DNA from: Bacteroides sp. AN502(2024)
Lineage (GTDB): Bacteria > Bacteroidota > Bacteroidia > Bacteroidales > Bacteroidaceae
DNA length: 64,000 nt
Assembly (NCBI RefSeq): GCF_041227145.1
Contig: NZ_JBGFSP010000003.1
Location: 1,798,001-1,862,000 of the forward strand
Direction of reading: 5' to 3'
Below, piece by piece: positions 61,520 to 64,000 of the stretch. Position numbers and translations under genes: made by a program. The notes under the pieces were generated by a model. The model saw nothing but the letters and a program-made list of their open reading frames with translations. It was not told where the DNA came from and did not search any database. Position 1 is the first letter of the stretch. Every line of letters begins with the position of its first letter.

Positions 61520-62584
61520 TTATGCATAAATTTTAGTTAGTCTATACAAGAAAAAGGGTATGTCTATAACCCCTCTAAGTTGTGCTCTGAACTGTTTAAC
61601 TTTCGCATTAAATGATTCTGCTGCAGCATTTGATGCCCTATTAATATAGAAGTTTAGTATCTCCTCACTTCTGTCATATAATGTAGCAGCTATTGTGCTA
61701 AACGAGTCAAATCCAGATTGCTCTACTTCTTGATACCACTTCGCTAAATTGGTTCTTGCTCCTGCCTTTATCGATCGTTTATTAAAAAGAGGGTGTGTCA
61801 TAATGCCTGAATATAAAGATTTACCCCTGCCACAGATAGCTATAGCAGGGGGAATTTCCTCAAAAAGGGAATTTTGACACACCCTCCTAAGTGAATATGC
61901 CCGTTTAATATCCGGATATTCTCTGAATAAGACTGTAGCTCTGAGCTTCTGTGCCTCAGTCTATTTTTCAGCAGATTTGAAAAGCAGATACCGGCTCCTT
62001 GCCAATAATTCCTTGCGTGTATCACCATTCTCAAAGGTAAAAGGGGTATATTTCTTTTTCAGACCTTTAGCTTCCTGCCTGACATCAGTCTCTTCTTGTA
62101 TAGCTTCCCAACGGTGTCCGATTCTAATTTCCTGTACAGCATCACACGCCAGCTTTTGAATATGGAAGCGATCTATCACACGGATAGCCGAGGTGAAACA
62201 TCTGCGAACGATCTTGCGCATACTTTCTGACAAATCAAGAGTGACCTCCCGCACCATCCGAAGTGCTTCTTCAGGGATTTGTTCTAGCACAGCTATGACA
62301 TCGTCAGCCTTGGTACCCTTGACAATAGCCACGATAGCACCTTTACCACCGTGTGCCTCTCTGTTGATGATTATAGTATATAACTCACCATTAGAAAGGG
62401 AAGTTTCATCAATACTCAAGTACGGTCCCAGGTTCTCGGAAAACAGCAGCCAGTTTGCGGCATGGGACAGTTGATCCCACATGCGGTAGTCACTTAGATA
62501 CTCTTTATATTGCCGCTCAAACTGATCACCGTCAATATGATAATAACGTTCAAGAGAGCGGGCCGTAATCGGGTATTTCTCCAA
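61520..62584 (-). pseudogene. ISAon1-family transposase, interrupted
   Basis: The frame shows the ISL3-type DDE transposase: SIDETSLSNGELYTII (first Asp region), VTLDLSESMRKIVRRCF, VIDRFHIQKLACDAVQEIR, and after the breaks the terminal FYINRASNAAAESFNAKVKQ (ASNAAAESFNAKVK is the family hallmark). A TAG replaces the expected codon in SAEK-stop-TEAQKL at 61961. About 75 bp later a MITE-like element (61789-61886) is inserted, with the frame continuing open through it. The 5' end overlaps the upstream ORF in a different frame. Non-functional as it stands. Confidence 0.8.
61789..61886. mobile_element. MITE-like 98-bp element inside the transposase pseudogene
   Basis: Perfect 12-bp terminal repeats GAGGGTGTGTCA (61789-61800) / TGACACACCCTC (61875-61886). 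The inner stem is CCCCTGC (61824-61830) / GCAGGGG (61845-61851). It interrupts the transposase coding sequence between YSL and FNKRSIKAG. It shares the core GATTTACCCCTGCCA with the element at 56457-56554. Confidence 0.65.
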
Positions 62585-62936
62585 GCAATCCTTTTAAAAA
62601 AGACGCGAATTCTTTTGAATGTCGCGTTCCCTGAGCGGTAAGCTCAAAAGTGTTACAGATGATAGAACCAGTTTCCTTGTCGAGCCATTTACAACGCCGT
62701 ACACATAAGCTTACCTTACGGTCACGGATAGGAAAATCACGAATATAAACCGGAGGAAGAAAACCTTTGGACTCTAAAGAGTGAACCCTAGAGGACAAGG
62801 GAGGAAGATTTTGCTCATCTAAATGAATGGTTAACATTTCAGCGGTGTTCTCTATTTTAACAATATCAAAACACTCCAACAGGTCAGCTGGGAGTATGAA
62901 GCGAGCAAGAACTAAAAGAGTATCGTAACTAGTCAT
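62550..62936 (-). CDS. ISAon1-family N-terminal region protein (ORF A)
   Basis: A 128-residue protein, start MTSYDTLLVLARFILP (ATG 62936), with a compact DNA-binding-like region containing two Cys near VSLCVRRCKW and GSIICNTFEL. In ISAon1-type elements this short ORF precedes the DDE transposase and probably contacts the terminal repeats. It overlaps the transposase frame by 35 bp; joining the two would need a +1 shift near TTTTTTAAAAGG. The ORF itself looks intact. Confidence 0.75.
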   Translation of the reverse strand: MTSYDTLLVLARFILPADLLECFDIVKIENTAEMLTIHLDEQNLPPLSSRVHSLESKGFLPPVYIRDFPIRDRKVSLCVRRCKWLDKETGSIICNTFELTAQGTRHSKEFASFLKGLLGEIPDYGPLS

Positions 62937-63055
62937 AAGAGTTTTTTGAAGGCAAAGATAAGAATTGGAGAGAAGAAGACCACATGATTTTACCGGTGAA
63001 CCGAGATTTCTACCGAATGAAGTTCTTAATAAGCGACTTTGCATCCATCCAAAAC

Positions 63056-63095
63056 AAAGAAATCTCCGAAAGATATCTCTTTCGGGGATTTCTTT
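63056..63095 (-). terminator. Terminator after tRNA-Gln
   Basis: 18-bp arms 63056-63073 and 63078-63095 with one mismatch (AAAGAAATCTCCGAAAGA type), 4-nt loop. Located 1 bp after the tRNA 3' end in the minus sense. Confidence 0.7.
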
Positions 63096-63096
63096 G

Positions 63097-63167
63097 TTGG
63101 ACTACCAAGATTCGAACTTGGACAAACAGAACCAAAACCTGTTGTGCTACCATTACACCATAGTCCA
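63097..63167 (-). tRNA. tRNA-Gln (anticodon UUG)
   Basis: On the minus strand a full cloverleaf can be drawn: acceptor TGGACTA / TAGTCCA, D-arm with AATGGTAGC, anticodon arm ACAGG-TTTTGGT-TCTGT giving anticodon TTG, T-arm CAAG-TTCGAAT-CTTGG in outline, discriminator A. CCA is not encoded. It reads CAA (and CAG by wobble). It lies 107 bp downstream of tyrS on the same strand. Confidence 0.92.
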
Positions 63168-63274
63168 AACTTATGCGCTTTCTGTTAAAAAGCGGTGCAA
63201 AGATAGAGGTTTGCAAGCAAACCTCCAAATATTTCGTTCACTTTTTTACAATCTATCGAGTGAATTGCACATTA

Positions 63275-64000
63275 TTATTTTGCAATCAGTAGATAATAGT
63301 TCTTTTTACCGCGTTGAACAAGCAGATATTTATCATCGAGCAGATCGGCTGCTGTAATCACCTGATCAAAGGCCGCCATTTTCTCCTTATTCAACGAAAC
63401 GCCACCGCCCTGAACCAACTTACGCATTTCACCTTTCGATGCAAATACAGACGCATTATCCACGAATAAATCGACTGCCTTCACTCCTTCTGCCAGTGCG
63501 TCACGGGAAATCTCAAATTGAGGCACTCCCTCGAATACAGCAAGCAGCGTATCTTCATCCAGCTTGCGCAAAGCTTCCGAAGTCGCATTGCCGAACAAAA
63601 TATTCGATGCATCTACCGCTGCGTTATAATCATCTTCAGAGTGCACCATCACAGTCACTTCCTTGGCCAGGCGTTTCTGAAGGAGACGCAAGTGGGGAGC
63701 TGCCCGATGTTCGGCAATCAATGCTTCAATTTCTTCTTTTTCGATAGAAGTGAAGATTTTGATATAACGTTCGGCATCGGAGTCGCTTACATTCAGCCAG
63801 AACTGATAGAACTTGTAAGGTGAAGTATAACGGGCGTCCAACCAGATATTTCCGGATTCTGTCTTACCAAATTTACCGCCGTCAGCTTTCGTAATCAACG
63901 GGCAAGTCAATGCGAACACCTCTCCCCCACTGGTACGGCGGATCAATTCGGCACCGGTAGTAATGTTTCCCCACTGGTCGGAACCTCCCATCTGAAGCTT
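63275..64000 (-). CDS. tyrS: Tyrosyl-tRNA synthetase, N-terminal part outside window
   Basis: The visible C-terminal about 240 residues of TyrS; the frame runs through the right edge ([12 protein letters not shown]). GGSDQWGNI is part of the tyrosine-binding pocket and KFGKTESG is the KMSKS-like class I signature of bacterial TyrS. The C-terminal S4-like RNA-binding domain ([17 protein letters not shown]) is complete. It charges tRNA-Tyr; tRNA-Gln lies just downstream on the same strand and may share its transcript. Confidence 0.95.
   Translation of the reverse strand, partial: KLQMGGSDQWGNITTGAELIRRTSGGEVFALTCPLITKADGGKFGKTESGNIWLDARYTSPYKFYQFWLNVSDSDAERYIKIFTSIEKEEIEALIAEHRAAPHLRLLQKRLAKEVTVMVHSEDDYNAAVDASNILFGNATSEALRKLDEDTLLAVFEGVPQFEISRDALAEGVKAVDLFVDNASVFASKGEMRKLVQGGGVSLNKEKMAAFDQVITAADLLDDKYLLVQRGKKNYYLLIAK

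Larger units (their letters stand above)
61465..63010 (-). mobile_element. ISAon1/ISL3-type insertion sequence, degraded
   Basis: Imperfect terminal inverted repeats of about 31 bp: left 61465-61495 (GAGATTTCGGGTCACCGG start), right 62980-63010 (complement reads GAAATCTCGGTTCACCGG), with about five mismatches. Inside, on the minus strand, are the two ORFs of an ISAon1-family element. The transposase ORF is broken by a stop codon and by a 98-bp MITE-like element. Exact ends and target duplication could not be settled. It sits just after the terminator of tRNA-Gln. Confidence 0.75.

Noticed and set aside
62550..62584. Programmed -1 frameshift site T TTT TTA in the insertion sequence
   Set aside because: The transposase frame is +1 relative to ORF A, so a -1 slip would not join them.

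Overview
The window is chromosomal DNA from a gut Bacteroides species. Evidence: almost every promoter I can see has the Bacteroides -7 box TAnnTTTG, ribosome-binding sites are weak, lipoprotein signal peptides are frequent, and the gene families are typical of the genus (S46 dipeptidyl-peptidase, DUF2723 membrane protein, GH76 mannanase, Mfa/FimA-type V pili, an ISAon1-family insertion sequence). I cannot name the species from the sequence alone.

Layout. 1-3.2 kb: LOG-family hydrolase (cut by the left edge), SIS-domain arabinose-5-phosphate isomerase, PfkB sugar kinase and a secreted GH76 glycosidase. 3.3-3.8 kb: a composite intergenic repeat. 3.9-5.9 kb: DEAD-box RNA helicase. 6.1-12.2 kb, minus strand: ruvB, a flippase, a DUF389 membrane protein and a DPP7-like peptidase in one likely operon. 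12.3-14.0 kb: SpmAB-like fusion and ybeY. 14.0-25.6 kb, minus strand: a seven-gene type V pilus operon (DUF3575 protein, DUF3868/OmpA-like protein, Mfa1-type stalk fimbrillin, Mfa2/FimB-type anchor, three further fimbrillin-like lipoproteins). 25.6-27.8 kb: a gene-poor stretch holding a 214-bp invertible segment with a perfect 23-bp inverted repeat and several repeats. 27.8-34.1 kb: housekeeping run mnmG, apt, uvrC, dtd, a MazG-like gene and deoC. 34.3-38.2 kb: a polyprenyl synthase facing away from polA. 38.2-38.9 kb: intergenic DNA with a response-regulator fragment and a possible small RNA. 38.9-47.1 kb: serine acetyltransferase, RlmL-like methyltransferase, DPP-IV-like peptidase, purD, two membrane proteins and mnmD. 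47.1-49.2 kb: ZnuA-like and ZnuC-like proteins with no permease gene. 49.4-51.7 kb: an AT-rich pair, an unrecognised HExxH lipoprotein and a small secreted protein. 52.3-56.4 kb: DUF2723 protein and polysaccharide deacetylase. 56.8-61.3 kb, minus strand: an AAA/DUF4143 ATPase and a kduI-kduD-DUF4861 uronate operon. 61.5-63.0 kb: a decayed ISAon1-type insertion sequence with a MITE-like element inside its transposase gene. 63.1-64 kb: tRNA-Gln and the 3' part of tyrS.

How it works together. The most notable system is the pilus locus. It is GC-richer by eye than its neighbours and separates ybeY from mnmG. Its only visible upstream promoter candidate lies inside the invertible segment and points away from the operon in the sequenced orientation, so the sequenced form looks like the OFF state. 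Four of the pilus subunits carry a lipobox and then an Arg-X site at similar depth, as expected for type V pilins that are exported as lipoproteins and cut by a trypsin-like protease. Other signals worth attention are a 15/16 match to the bacterial parS site between mnmG and apt, two inverted copies of a composite repeat bracketing about 23 kb, and the HExxH lipoprotein pair. GC statements are by eye, and family names rest on motif recognition without database searches.
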